Below, one piece after another: positions 1 to 7,293 of a stretch of DNA of 64,000 bases. This DNA is from Novosphingobium sp. KCTC 2891 (GTDB taxonomy: Bacteria > Pseudomonadota > Alphaproteobacteria > Sphingomonadales > Sphingomonadaceae): NCBI RefSeq assembly GCF_025938155.1, contig NZ_JAPCZG010000003.1:1-64000 (forward strand), written 5' to 3'. Within the stretch, counting starts at the first letter, position 1. Each line of letters starts with the position of its first letter. A program made the translations under genes and the position numbers. The notes beneath the pieces were generated by a model. That model saw only the letters and a program-made list of their open reading frames with translations, did no database searches and was not told the DNA's origin.

Positions 1-62
<62 letters not shown>

Positions 63-327
63 TTCCAGTCAAACGACTTCGCTACACAAGAGCACAGCTC
101 CACGCTCCAGCGTGTCCACAGCAAGTCCACAACGCGGCCAACATGTAGGCCGCGTAAACCTCTCCCCAAATCCCATACCCCACCTGCACCACGCGAAACG
201 TCACCACGTGTCTATCCACGGCTGACGCTTCCCTTCCCGAACCACACGCGCAGGCAGCGCCTCCAACCCCATCTCCAACCAACCGCGCTTCCCCGCAACC
301 TTCGGCGCGGCGGAGGCCCGGTTGCCG
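63..327. other. Intergenic region without a recognisable gene
   Basis: The gap runs from the tRNA to the Sde182-type gene at 382 (its operator is listed separately). I see no convincing coding sequence; the open frames here lack ribosome sites and family similarity. An 8-bp hairpin, ACGCGGCC / GGCCGCGT at 132-139 and 148-155, could end the tRNA transcript, but it has no following T-run. No integrase or att-like duplication of the tRNA 3' end was seen. Confidence 0.5.
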
Positions 328-352
328 TTGACAAAAATGACATCGCTGTCAT
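328..352 (+). promoter_or_regulatory. Promoter -35 and LacI-type operator before the Sde182-family gene
   Basis: TTGACA at 328-333 is a perfect -35 hexamer. It is followed at 337-352 by ATGACATCGCTGTCAT, a 16-bp CG-centred palindrome with a single mismatched pair. Its core, TGACA-N4-TGTCA, matches the operator-like sites at 4678-4691 and 11501-11514. No good -10 is visible at 17 bp spacing. A LacI-family repressor bound here would block the core promoter; the nearby regulator encoded at 3506-4540 is the obvious candidate (inference). Confidence 0.65.
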
Positions 353-381
353 CGGTGTAGTCGTTATCGGGGAGAGGCAGG

Positions 382-1920
382 ATGAAGCGCAAGGGCGGGG
401 CGTTGATCAGGAAGAGAACGGGGGCGAGCGCGTGTGCCTTCCTGCTGGCGGCATCAACGGTCGTCGGGACGGCGGCATTTTCCGCCTCTGTGGCACAGGC
501 CGCTGCCGAGCAGCGGCGAGAGAAGGCGCGGCTGTTCGTGCTGTCGGACATCGGCAATGAGCCCGATGACCAGATGTCGCTCGTGCGCCTGCTGGTCTAT
601 TCCAACGAAATCGACATCGAGGGCTTCGGCGCGACGACGTCCGTGTGGCAGAAGGACAAGGTCCGGCCGGACATCGCGCGCGAGGTGATCGCCGCCTATG
701 GCGCGGTGCGGCCGAACCTTCAGCGCCATGCTGCCGGTTGGCCCACCGCCGAAGCGCTGTCTGCGCGGGTGAGCGAAGGCCTGACCGGCTATGGGCTGGG
801 GGCGTTCGAGCGCGCTTCTCCCGCCGCACCTTCGGCTGCCGCGCGCGCGCTGGTGGCAGCGGCCGATCGCTCCGATCCGCGGCCGCTGTGGATCGCATTG
901 TGGGGCGGTGCGAACACGCTTGCCGAAGCGCTACGCCTGGCAGAGACAACTAAGTCGGCAGGGCAATTTGCGGCGTTCGTCGGGAAGTTGCGGGTCTATT
1001 CAATTTCCGATCAGGATGACGCCGGGCCATGGATCCGGCGGCGCTATCCGGCGCTGTTCATGATCGTCACCCCCAGCACGCCCGATGGATCGGATTATGC
1101 GCGGGCGACGTGGACCGGGATTTCGGGCGACCGCTTTTACCGCAATGGCGCGGGAGCGGACTTCAGCACCGTGTCGAACGAATGGCTGGACGCCAACATC
1201 CGCTCGAAGGGGCCGCTCGGTGCGCACTATCCGCGCTACATGTTCATCATGGAGGGGGACACGCCGAGCTTCCTCGGACTGATCCCCAATGGGCTCCAAC
1301 CGGGCGAGCATCCCGAATGGGGCGGGTGGGGCGGCCGGTACCTGCTGCGTCAGCCCTATGGCGAGGCGCGGCCGGTGTGGACGCAGGGGGGCGACAGCTT
1401 CCCGCGCGTGACCAGCGCTGACACGGTGGGCGGAACCACGAGCGACCAGGCGACCATCTGGCGCTGGCGCGAGGCGTTCCAGAACGATTTCGCGGCGCGT
1501 ATGGACTGGACGATCAAGCCCGCAGCCGAGGCGAACCATGCGCCGGTTGTGGTCGTCGACGGAACAGGCGGTACCGCACCGCTGCGGATTGCCGCCCGCG
1601 TGGGCGAGCCCGTGCAGATCGATGCGTCGCGCTCCCGCGATCCCGACGGCAACGCCTTGTCGTTCCGGTGGATCGCTTATCCCGAGGCGGGCTTCACCGG
1701 CGGTTACTTCGCGCCGCCGAGCCTGACGGTGGAGGGGGATGGCACGCCCCGTGTCCGGGTGAGCGCGGCTGCGACCTGCACGCCCAACTGGCTTGCCATG
1801 GGGGACTGTCCCGCGAGCGCGGAGGCGCACCTTGTGCTTGCGGTGACCGACAACGGGAAGCCCGCCCTGACCCGCTACCGACGGATCATCGTGACGGTAT
1901 CGGGGCCGGCGAAACGCTGA
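382..1920 (+). CDS. Secreted Sde182-type (DUF1593) nucleoside-hydrolase-like, putative cellulose-binding protein
   Basis: A 512-residue exported protein. A signal peptide ends near AQA (about residue 40). The motif FVLSDIGNEPDDQMSLVRLL (about 52-71) is the acidic nucleoside-hydrolase-fold signature of the Sde182/DUF1593 family. The last 130 residues (PVVVVDGTGG onward, with SRSRDPDGNALSFRW) form the beta-sandwich C-terminal domain. In the family, cellulose binding has been reported, and a hydrolase activity is presumed but not assigned. The start is supported by GGGGAGAGGCAGG just before the ATG. Its neighbours are GH30, GH3 and a TonB receptor, and it has its own LacI-type operator, so a role in beta-glucan use is likely. 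The exact substrate cannot be read from sequence. Confidence 0.8.
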   Translation: MKRKGGALIRKRTGASACAFLLAASTVVGTAAFSASVAQAAAEQRREKARLFVLSDIGNEPDDQMSLVRLLVYSNEIDIEGFGATTSVWQKDKVRPDIAREVIAAYGAVRPNLQRHAAGWPTAEALSARVSEGLTGYGLGAFERASPAAPSAAARALVAAADRSDPRPLWIALWGGANTLAEALRLAETTKSAGQFAAFVGKLRVYSISDQDDAGPWIRRRYPALFMIVTPSTPDGSDYARATWTGISGDRFYRNGAGADFSTVSNEWLDANIRSKGPLGAHYPRYMFIMEGDTPSFLGLIPNGLQPGEHPEWGGWGGRYLLRQPYGEARPVWTQGGDSFPRVTSADTVGGTTSDQATIWRWREAFQNDFAARMDWTIKPAAEANHAPVVVVDGTGGTAPLRIAARVGEPVQIDASRSRDPDGNALSFRWIAYPEAGFTGGYFAPPSLTVEGDGTPRVRVSAAATCTPNWLAMGDCPASAEAHLVLAVTDNGKPALTRYRRIIVTVSGPAKR

Positions 1921-1929
1921 GCCGGCCCC
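1902..1929 (+). terminator. GC-rich hairpin spanning the stop codon
   Basis: GGGGCCGGC (1902-1910) pairs with GCCGGCCCC (1921-1929) around a 10-nt loop that includes the TGA stop. Only a short GCTGTTT follows, so termination would be weak. It sits between two convergent genes 18 nt apart. Confidence 0.45.
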
Positions 1930-1938
1930 GCTGTTTCA

Positions 1939-3465
1939 TCAGGCCAGAGCGCCGGCCGGGATGACCACGGTGTTGAGCGAATCCGGTTCGAGCGTGAGCG
2001 TGAGGACCTTGCCGGCCACGCCGTAGCGAACCGTGGAAGGCTGGGCGATCGGGTTGCTGGCGACCAGCACCAGCGACCCGTCCGGATTGCGGAACGCGAG
2101 TTGGTCGGTGAAGCCGAGGAAGCTGTCGGCGGGAATCATGCGCGCACCGGGGCGGACGAACTGCGCGACATGGCGGACCAGCCAGTAATCCTCGGTCAGG
2201 CGGAAGGTGCCCGCCTTGGTATCGACCGAGACGAGGCAGTTCTGCGGCCAGCCCCATCCACTCATCCCGCCTTCGGGCATGACCATGTTCCAATAGGTCC
2301 ACGCGCAGGCGCCGTGCTCGAAATAGCGCTTGAGCGTGCTCCAGCCATATCGTGCATAGCGCCAGTCGTTGGTGCCGATGCCGCATTCCTGCTCCGACCC
2401 CCACAGGGTGAGGTCGGGGAAACGCTCGCGCAGCGCGGGAAGGGCACCCTTGCCCGCCCACTGCACGCCGATGCCCTTGACCACCGCGGCTGCGGCGGGA
2501 TCGGCCATGACTTTCGAGAAGAGATCCGCGTTACCGCGTTCGAGCGTGCCGAAGAACACGGGCACGCCGAGCTTGTCCATCTCGCGGCCGAGATAGGGCA
2601 GGAACTGCGCCAGACCTTCGGGCGTCCAGGTGCAACTGGGGAAGGGCTGCGCGGAATTGAACTCGTTCTGCGGCATCACGGTGGAAATGGAGATGCCGAC
2701 CTTGCGATATTCTTCGACATAGCGGCCGAAGTACCGGGCGTAGGCCGCCAGGTAACGATCTTCGAGGATGAACGAATCGGTGCCTTCCTTGCCGAGCTGG
2801 TCGGGGCGGATGCCGTTGGATGGCTGGCCGGGCCATGCCGGCGCCTGCGCATAGTGGCCGCCCTTCTTCATCCAGCTGGGCGGCGACCACGGCGAGGCCC
2901 AGACCTTCAGGTCGGGGCGGAACGTCTGTGCGGCCTTGATGAAGGGAATGAGCGTCTCGCGGTCGTTGGCGACGGAGAAATGCTTGAGGTCGAAGTCGCC
3001 GGGCGTTTCATCGTAGCTGTACCAGCCGCGCGCGATGTCGTTGGCGCCGATCGGGGTGCGGCACTGGCTGAATGCGCAGCCGTCGTCACCGAACAGTGCG
3101 CCGATCGCCGCGGCGCGGGTGGCTGCAGGCAGGTGCTGGAGCGCTTCCCAACCCTTTTCTCCGAAGGCGCCGCCAAAGCCGGCCATCGTCTGTCGGGGCT
3201 GGTCGAGCTGGATCTGGACATCCTCTGCAAAGATGTCGGTACCGCGGGGCCCGAGGGAGGGAAGCGCGCGGGGCTGCCAGGGGCGGCCGGCAGACGTGGC
3301 GACCCATGTCGGGGTGACGGCGCTGCGGCCCGCTGTGGCGGGAACCGGGGATGCCGTCCCCTGCGCGAGGGCGGGGCGCACGCTGGTCGCAGCGACGCCT
3401 GCGCCGATCAGGCCAAGCGCATGGCGCCGGTTGACGCCCGTGCGACCGGGGGCGGAGTTCTCCAT
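1939..3465 (-). CDS. GH30-family glycoside hydrolase (glucosylceramidase / beta-1,6-glucanase-like), Tat-exported
   Basis: A 508-residue enzyme. The N terminus has a twin-arginine signal (NRRHALGLIGAG, residues 12-23, cleavage near PALAQ). The (beta/alpha)8 GH30 core starts at GFGGAFGEKGWEAL (97-110). The conserved WASPWSPPSWMK is at 189-200, the acid/base Glu268 in MPQNEF, and the nucleophile Glu358 in WGSEQE by alignment with human GBA (LFASEA). A small beta domain closes the C terminus. GH30 members of this length cleave beta-1,6-glucan, glucosylceramide or related beta-glucosides; the substrate is not decided here. It lies 40 nt downstream of the LacI gene on the same strand, so the two probably form an operon. 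Confidence 0.88.
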   Translation of the reverse strand: MENSAPGRTGVNRRHALGLIGAGVAATSVRPALAQGTASPVPATAGRSAVTPTWVATSAGRPWQPRALPSLGPRGTDIFAEDVQIQLDQPRQTMAGFGGAFGEKGWEALQHLPAATRAAAIGALFGDDGCAFSQCRTPIGANDIARGWYSYDETPGDFDLKHFSVANDRETLIPFIKAAQTFRPDLKVWASPWSPPSWMKKGGHYAQAPAWPGQPSNGIRPDQLGKEGTDSFILEDRYLAAYARYFGRYVEEYRKVGISISTVMPQNEFNSAQPFPSCTWTPEGLAQFLPYLGREMDKLGVPVFFGTLERGNADLFSKVMADPAAAAVVKGIGVQWAGKGALPALRERFPDLTLWGSEQECGIGTNDWRYARYGWSTLKRYFEHGACAWTYWNMVMPEGGMSGWGWPQNCLVSVDTKAGTFRLTEDYWLVRHVAQFVRPGARMIPADSFLGFTDQLAFRNPDGSLVLVASNPIAQPSTVRYGVAGKVLTLTLEPDSLNTVVIPAGALA

Positions 3466-3505
3466 GGTTCTCTCCCTTGAATACTGGAATCAGGCTTTGG
3501 ATATT

Positions 3506-4540
3506 TCAGGCGGCGGGCGGGGCGACCGAATCGCGCTCGACGAGCCGGAAATCGAGCGTGCGCAGCTGGGGCCGGGCATTGTCCGGCCGGATCAGCATGG
3601 TCGCGGCGGCGTGCGCCATTTCCTCGATCGGTTGGTAGATCGTGGTGAGATAGGGCCAGACCGACTTTGCCACCCAGCTATCGTCGAAGCCGCAGATCGA
3701 AACGTCGCGGGGCACCGCCAAGCCGGCGCGTGAAATCGCGACGATGGCGCCCGCTGCCGAATCGTCGTTGCAGGCGAAGATCGCGGTCGGCCGCTCGTCC
3801 GCGGTGACAAGCGCCGTGCCAGCCGCGATACCACCCTCGAAGCTGAACCCGCCGGTGGCTTCGCCGACAAGCTGGCCGCCCAGTTCCTGGATCCGTTCGA
3901 CGAACCCTTCGCGGCGCAAGTGCGCGGCGCCGTGCGCGGCGGGGCCGGTGATGACGCCGAAGCGGCGGTGGCCGAGCGACCAGAAATGATCTGCGACCAG
4001 CGCCGCCGCGGCCTTGTCGTCGATGCGTACGCCGGGCGCGCGATCCTGCACGATGTCGGGCGCGATCCGGCTATAGGGCACGCCGTTCGCTTCGAGCAGG
4101 TCGAGCACCAGCAGGTTGTCGGTGATGGGCGGGGTGAGCACGAAGCCGTCGCATCGTCCGTCGCGCAGGATCGCGCCAAGCTGCGCCTCGAGGTCCGAAT
4201 CGCTGGCTGTGGTGACGATGTTGTCGATGCGCAGGTGGTACTGATTTTCGACGCAGGCGCGATAGACGCCTGACTGGACCTTGATCGTGTAGTTCGGGCT
4301 GGGGTTGTCGAACAGCACGCCGATCATGAAGGCGCGCGATCCGGCAAGCGTGCGCGCGGCCATGTCGGGCACGTAGTCGAGCTCCGCGATCGCGGCCTCG
4401 ACCTTGGCGCGCAGCTTGGCGGAGACATGCGGCTCGCGGTTGACCACGCGAGACACGCTTTTCAGCGAGACTCCAGCGTGATGCGCGACATCCTGCATGG
4501 TGGCGTTCCCACTCGAACGCGGGCGCGAAATCGTATTCAT
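3506..4540 (-). CDS. LacI-family transcriptional regulator of the glucoside cluster
   Basis: 344 residues with this start. The helix-turn-helix is MQDVAHHAGVSLKSVSRVVN (residues 15-34), followed by the hinge (YVPDMAARTLAGSR) and a periplasmic-binding-like effector domain (FMIGVLFDNPSPNY; ATGGFSFEGGIAAG; GFDDSWVAKSVWPYLTT). Upstream in-frame codons reach 4636, but homologues begin within about 20 residues of the HTH; ATG at 4540 is preferred. The gene diverges from the TonB receptor and precedes the GH30 gene. Palindromes with the LacI consensus lie in its own intergenic region and before two other cluster genes, so autoregulation and local control of sugar uptake and hydrolysis are likely. 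The effector is unknown. Confidence 0.88.
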   Translation of the reverse strand: MNTISRPRSSGNATMQDVAHHAGVSLKSVSRVVNREPHVSAKLRAKVEAAIAELDYVPDMAARTLAGSRAFMIGVLFDNPSPNYTIKVQSGVYRACVENQYHLRIDNIVTTASDSDLEAQLGAILRDGRCDGFVLTPPITDNLLVLDLLEANGVPYSRIAPDIVQDRAPGVRIDDKAAAALVADHFWSLGHRRFGVITGPAAHGAAHLRREGFVERIQELGGQLVGEATGGFSFEGGIAAGTALVTADERPTAIFACNDDSAAGAIVAISRAGLAVPRDVSICGFDDSWVAKSVWPYLTTIYQPIEEMAHAAATMLIRPDNARPQLRTLDFRLVERDSVAPPAA

Positions 4541-4663
4541 GATCGAACCAGACGACCTTTCCCGTAACGGTTGCACCGGCTGAAACTGCGGCAGCAACCC
4601 CCTTTTTTCCATGACCCGGCGCAACGTGGCCCGCAACCCCCGGGGCTATTCATCCTGTTAGTA

Positions 4664-4691
4664 TGACAGCGCAGTCTTGACAGCGCTGACA
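4664..4691. promoter_or_regulatory. LacI-type operator, full site plus upstream half-site
   Basis: TGACAGCGCTGACA at 4678-4691 is a CG-centred LacI-type palindrome (GCGC core, one asymmetric pair). It is identical to the reverse complement of the site at 11501-11514. A second copy of the left half, TGACAGCGC, lies at 4664-4672, 14 nt upstream, so the two dimers would sit on nearly the same helix face with 1.3 turns between centres. The -35-like TTGACA (4677-4682) lies within the site. Confidence 0.7.
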
Positions 4692-4749
4692 TATCAAGTC
4701 AATTGCAAGTCAGGAAGCGGGCGCAAAGCTCGCCGAGCGGAGAGGACGA

Positions 4750-4779
4750 GGTCTTTCCCGGCATCGCGCCGGCAAGACC
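4750..4779 (+). other. Hairpin in the 5' leader of the TonB-receptor gene
   Basis: GGTCTT (4750-4755) pairs with AAGACC (4774-4779), and CCGGC (4758-4762) with GCCGG (4768-4772). A 5-nt loop and a small asymmetric internal bulge result. It lies about 180 nt before the start codon. It may stabilise the leader or act in attenuation; no known riboswitch class was recognised. Confidence 0.4.
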
Positions 4780-4958
4780 ATCAAGGCGACCGCGGGCCCA
4801 GCGCCCACCGGCCCTTCGGGTAACGCACCCTTTCCCTTGGCATGTTTCGTGTTCCGTTTTTGGCCGCGGCGATCCGTGGTCGTCGTGTCGCACAGGGGGG
4901 TTCCGGTGCGGCTGCCGCCGGTCCGAAAGGGGCGGCACGTTCGAGGGAGGAACAACAC

Positions 4959-7193
4959 ATGAAGCTTATCCGGACCGCCTGCCTGGTCTCCGCTTTCGCG
5001 CTTGCCGCGCCTGCTTATGCGCAGGAAACCGCCGACCAGTCTGCTGAAGCGGCACCCGCCGGCGATATCGTCGTCACCGCGACCCGCCAGTCGACTCTGC
5101 TGTCGAAGACGCCGATCACTCTGTCCGCCATCAGCGGCGACGGCCTGAAGAGCGCCGGCATCACCGATGCGCGCGCGCTGACCACGGCTGTGCCGAACCT
5201 CTCGCTCACCGACAGCGGCGACGCCCCGCGCATCTCGATCCGCGGCGTGACCAGCACCGACACCACCGAAAAGGGCGATCCCTCGGCGGCGTTCCTGCTC
5301 GACGGCATCTACATTGCGCGTCCCGCCGATGCGCTGGGCAGCTTCTATGACGTCGAGCGCGTCGAAGTGCTGCGCGGTCCGCAGGGCACGCTTTATGGCC
5401 GCAACACCACGGCCGGCGTGATCAACGTTCTGGCCAACCGTCCGGTCGATGCCTTCCACGCGCAGGTCGATGCCACCTATGGCAACCTCGACACGGTCGA
5501 TGTCTCTGGCATGGTCAACGTTGGTCTCGGCAATGGCCTGGGCATCCGCGCCGCCGCCAACTACCAGCGCCAGGACCCGTACTACACCGTTTCGGGCACC
5601 TCTTCGCGCGTTAACCCCTATCGCGATGCGATCTCGGGCCGCCTGTCGTTCGGTGGTGACATCGGCGATCTGAAGTTCGTGATCCGCGGCGACTATTCGC
5701 AGACGCGCGGCACCGGCGTGAACGGCAACCTCGTCACGCTCGACCGCTTCTTCGATCCGGCCTCGGTCACGCCGACGCACAATCCGGTTTACGTCAACCG
5801 CGACAGCGACGCCCAGCGCGAGCTGACCGTGGCGCCGACCTTCCGCAACTGGCGCGACAACAAGTCCTACGGGATCATGGGCGATTTCACCTATGATTTC
5901 GGCCCGGTCCAGCTGACCTACCTCGGTTCGTACCGCAAGACCGACCGCGACGACACGCGCAACCTGCTGCTGTTCGGCGGTCTCAACAACTCGGCGTTCT
6001 TCTTCGGCACCTTCAAGCAGGACAGCCACGAACTGCGCCTTGCCTTTGGCCAGGGTTCGCGCCTCCACGGCCAGGTCGGCGGCTATTACTTCCACGAGAA
6101 TTCGTCGCTGGAATACAACCTCGGCAACCCGCTGTCGGGCCTCGTTTCGCCGGGCGCCATCGGCTTTGCCTTCCCGCAGGGGCCGACCGTGTCGCGCTCG
6201 AAGGCGGCATTCGGCCAGGTGACGTTCGACGTGACCCCCGACTTCCACCTGACCGGTGGCATCCGCTACACCCACGACTTCAAGTCGCGTAACGGTGCCA
6301 CCGTGCTCGACTTCGCCGACGTCGCTTCGTCGTTCTGCGGCGCGCTGCGCTGCACGGTGAACGAAAACATCGCGCAGAAGACCTGGAACAAGACCATCTG
6401 GAAGGTCGGCTTCGACTATGACGCGCCGGGCCTCGGCCTGATCTATGCCAACGTCTCGACCGGCTACAAGGCAGGCGGCTTCAACGATGGCTGCGTCAGC
6501 GGTGCGGGTCTGGGCTGTGCGCTCACGCCGGAAGCGCTCTATTACAATCCGGAAAACCTGACTTCGTACGAAGCCGGCGTGAAGTTCCGCTTCTCGCCTG
6601 CCTTCCGCCTCAACGCGTCGGTGTTCCACTATAACTACGACAAGCTGCAGGTCAGCCAGGCCGTGAGCAAGCCGATCCCGGCAACGCTCATCAGCAACGC
6701 CGCCAAGGCCAAGGTCGATGGCGTCGAGCTGGAAGCCACGTTGCAGCCGAGCGACAACGACAAGTTCGAGCTGGGCTACACCTTCACCAATGCGCGCTAT
6801 GCCGACTTCACGCCCAACCCGGTTGATTATCCGACCTTCAACTTCAACGGCGCGCTGCTCGACCACGCTCCCAAGCATGTCGCCACGGCGGCGTGGACCC
6901 ACACCTTCCCGCTCGGCGATGCCGGCAAGGTCGATGTGGGCGTGCGCAGCCGCCTGAGCTCGGAATACTTCATTCTCGACCTCAACAACCTGTCGCAGTT
7001 CCGTCAGCCGGCCTTCACCAAGACCGACGCGACGATCACCTACACCGCCCCGAACGACCGCTACTACGTCCAGGGCTTCGTCAAGAACATCGAGGACAAC
7101 ATCACGATCGCCCACGCGGCATCGGGTATTGGCGCCGGTGTCTTCATCGAAGCACCGCGGACCTACGGCGTCCGCGCCGGGGTGAAGTTCTAA
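4959..7193 (+). CDS. TonB-dependent outer-membrane receptor (carbohydrate type)
   Basis: 744 residues. Signal peptide MKLIRTACLVSAFALAAPAYAQ. The TonB-box-like GDIVVTATRQ is followed by the plug domain (SKTPITLSAISGDGL ... VERVEVLRGPQGTLYGRNTTAG), a hallmark of sphingomonad receptors, then a 22-strand barrel ending in the aromatic terminus GVRAGVKF. The frame is open from 4842, but the start at 4959 is set by GGGAGGAACAAC and the signal peptide. Divergent from the LacI gene and followed by the GH3 gene, it probably imports oligosaccharides released by the GH30 enzyme. No SusD-like partner is present, as is usual in Proteobacteria. Confidence 0.92.
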   Translation: MKLIRTACLVSAFALAAPAYAQETADQSAEAAPAGDIVVTATRQSTLLSKTPITLSAISGDGLKSAGITDARALTTAVPNLSLTDSGDAPRISIRGVTSTDTTEKGDPSAAFLLDGIYIARPADALGSFYDVERVEVLRGPQGTLYGRNTTAGVINVLANRPVDAFHAQVDATYGNLDTVDVSGMVNVGLGNGLGIRAAANYQRQDPYYTVSGTSSRVNPYRDAISGRLSFGGDIGDLKFVIRGDYSQTRGTGVNGNLVTLDRFFDPASVTPTHNPVYVNRDSDAQRELTVAPTFRNWRDNKSYGIMGDFTYDFGPVQLTYLGSYRKTDRDDTRNLLLFGGLNNSAFFFGTFKQDSHELRLAFGQGSRLHGQVGGYYFHENSSLEYNLGNPLSGLVSPGAIGFAFPQGPTVSRSKAAFGQVTFDVTPDFHLTGGIRYTHDFKSRNGATVLDFADVASSFCGALRCTVNENIAQKTWNKTIWKVGFDYDAPGLGLIYANVSTGYKAGGFNDGCVSGAGLGCALTPEALYYNPENLTSYEAGVKFRFSPAFRLNASVFHYNYDKLQVSQAVSKPIPATLISNAAKAKVDGVELEATLQPSDNDKFELGYTFTNARYADFTPNPVDYPTFNFNGALLDHAPKHVATAAWTHTFPLGDAGKVDVGVRSRLSSEYFILDLNNLSQFRQPAFTKTDATITYTAPNDRYYVQGFVKNIEDNITIAHAASGIGAGVFIEAPRTYGVRAGVKF

Positions 7194-7213
7194 ACCGCAT
7201 CCTCCCTGAACTG

Positions 7214-7246
7214 GGCCGCGATCTCACCGATCGCGGCCCATTTTTC
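7214..7246 (+). terminator. Rho-independent terminator after the TonB-receptor gene
   Basis: A perfect 11-bp stem, GGGCCGCGATC / GATCGCGGCCC, with loop TCACC and then ATTTTT. Located 20 nt past the stop codon, it should separate or attenuate transcription into the GH3 gene. Confidence 0.9.
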
Positions 7247-7293
7247 AGGGCATTTCCCAGTTTGTGAAGTTCCCGTCGGACCAAGGAGCCTGC

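Larger units (their letters stand above)
4541..4958. other. Divergent LacI / TonB-receptor control region with long leader
   Basis: A 418-bp region with no gene. It holds the LacI-type operator pair at 4664-4691. TTGACA at 4677-4682 overlaps the operator and may serve as the -35 for the receptor gene, although no good -10 follows. The remaining 260 nt or so would be an unusually long 5' leader, containing the hairpin at 4750-4779 and a smaller GGGT-AACGC-ACCC hairpin near 4817-4830 followed by TTT. The ribosome site GGGAGGAA precedes ATG 4959. Confidence 0.55.

Noticed and set aside
2101..3480. 459-residue plus-strand frame across the GH30 gene
   Set aside because: Mirror of a complete GH30 enzyme with Tat signal and both catalytic glutamates.
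4710..7115. 801-residue open frame antisense to the TonB receptor
   Set aside because: Composition is the Val/Glu/Arg-rich mirror of a high-GC gene, with no domain, no ribosome site and no break in the well-supported plus-strand gene.
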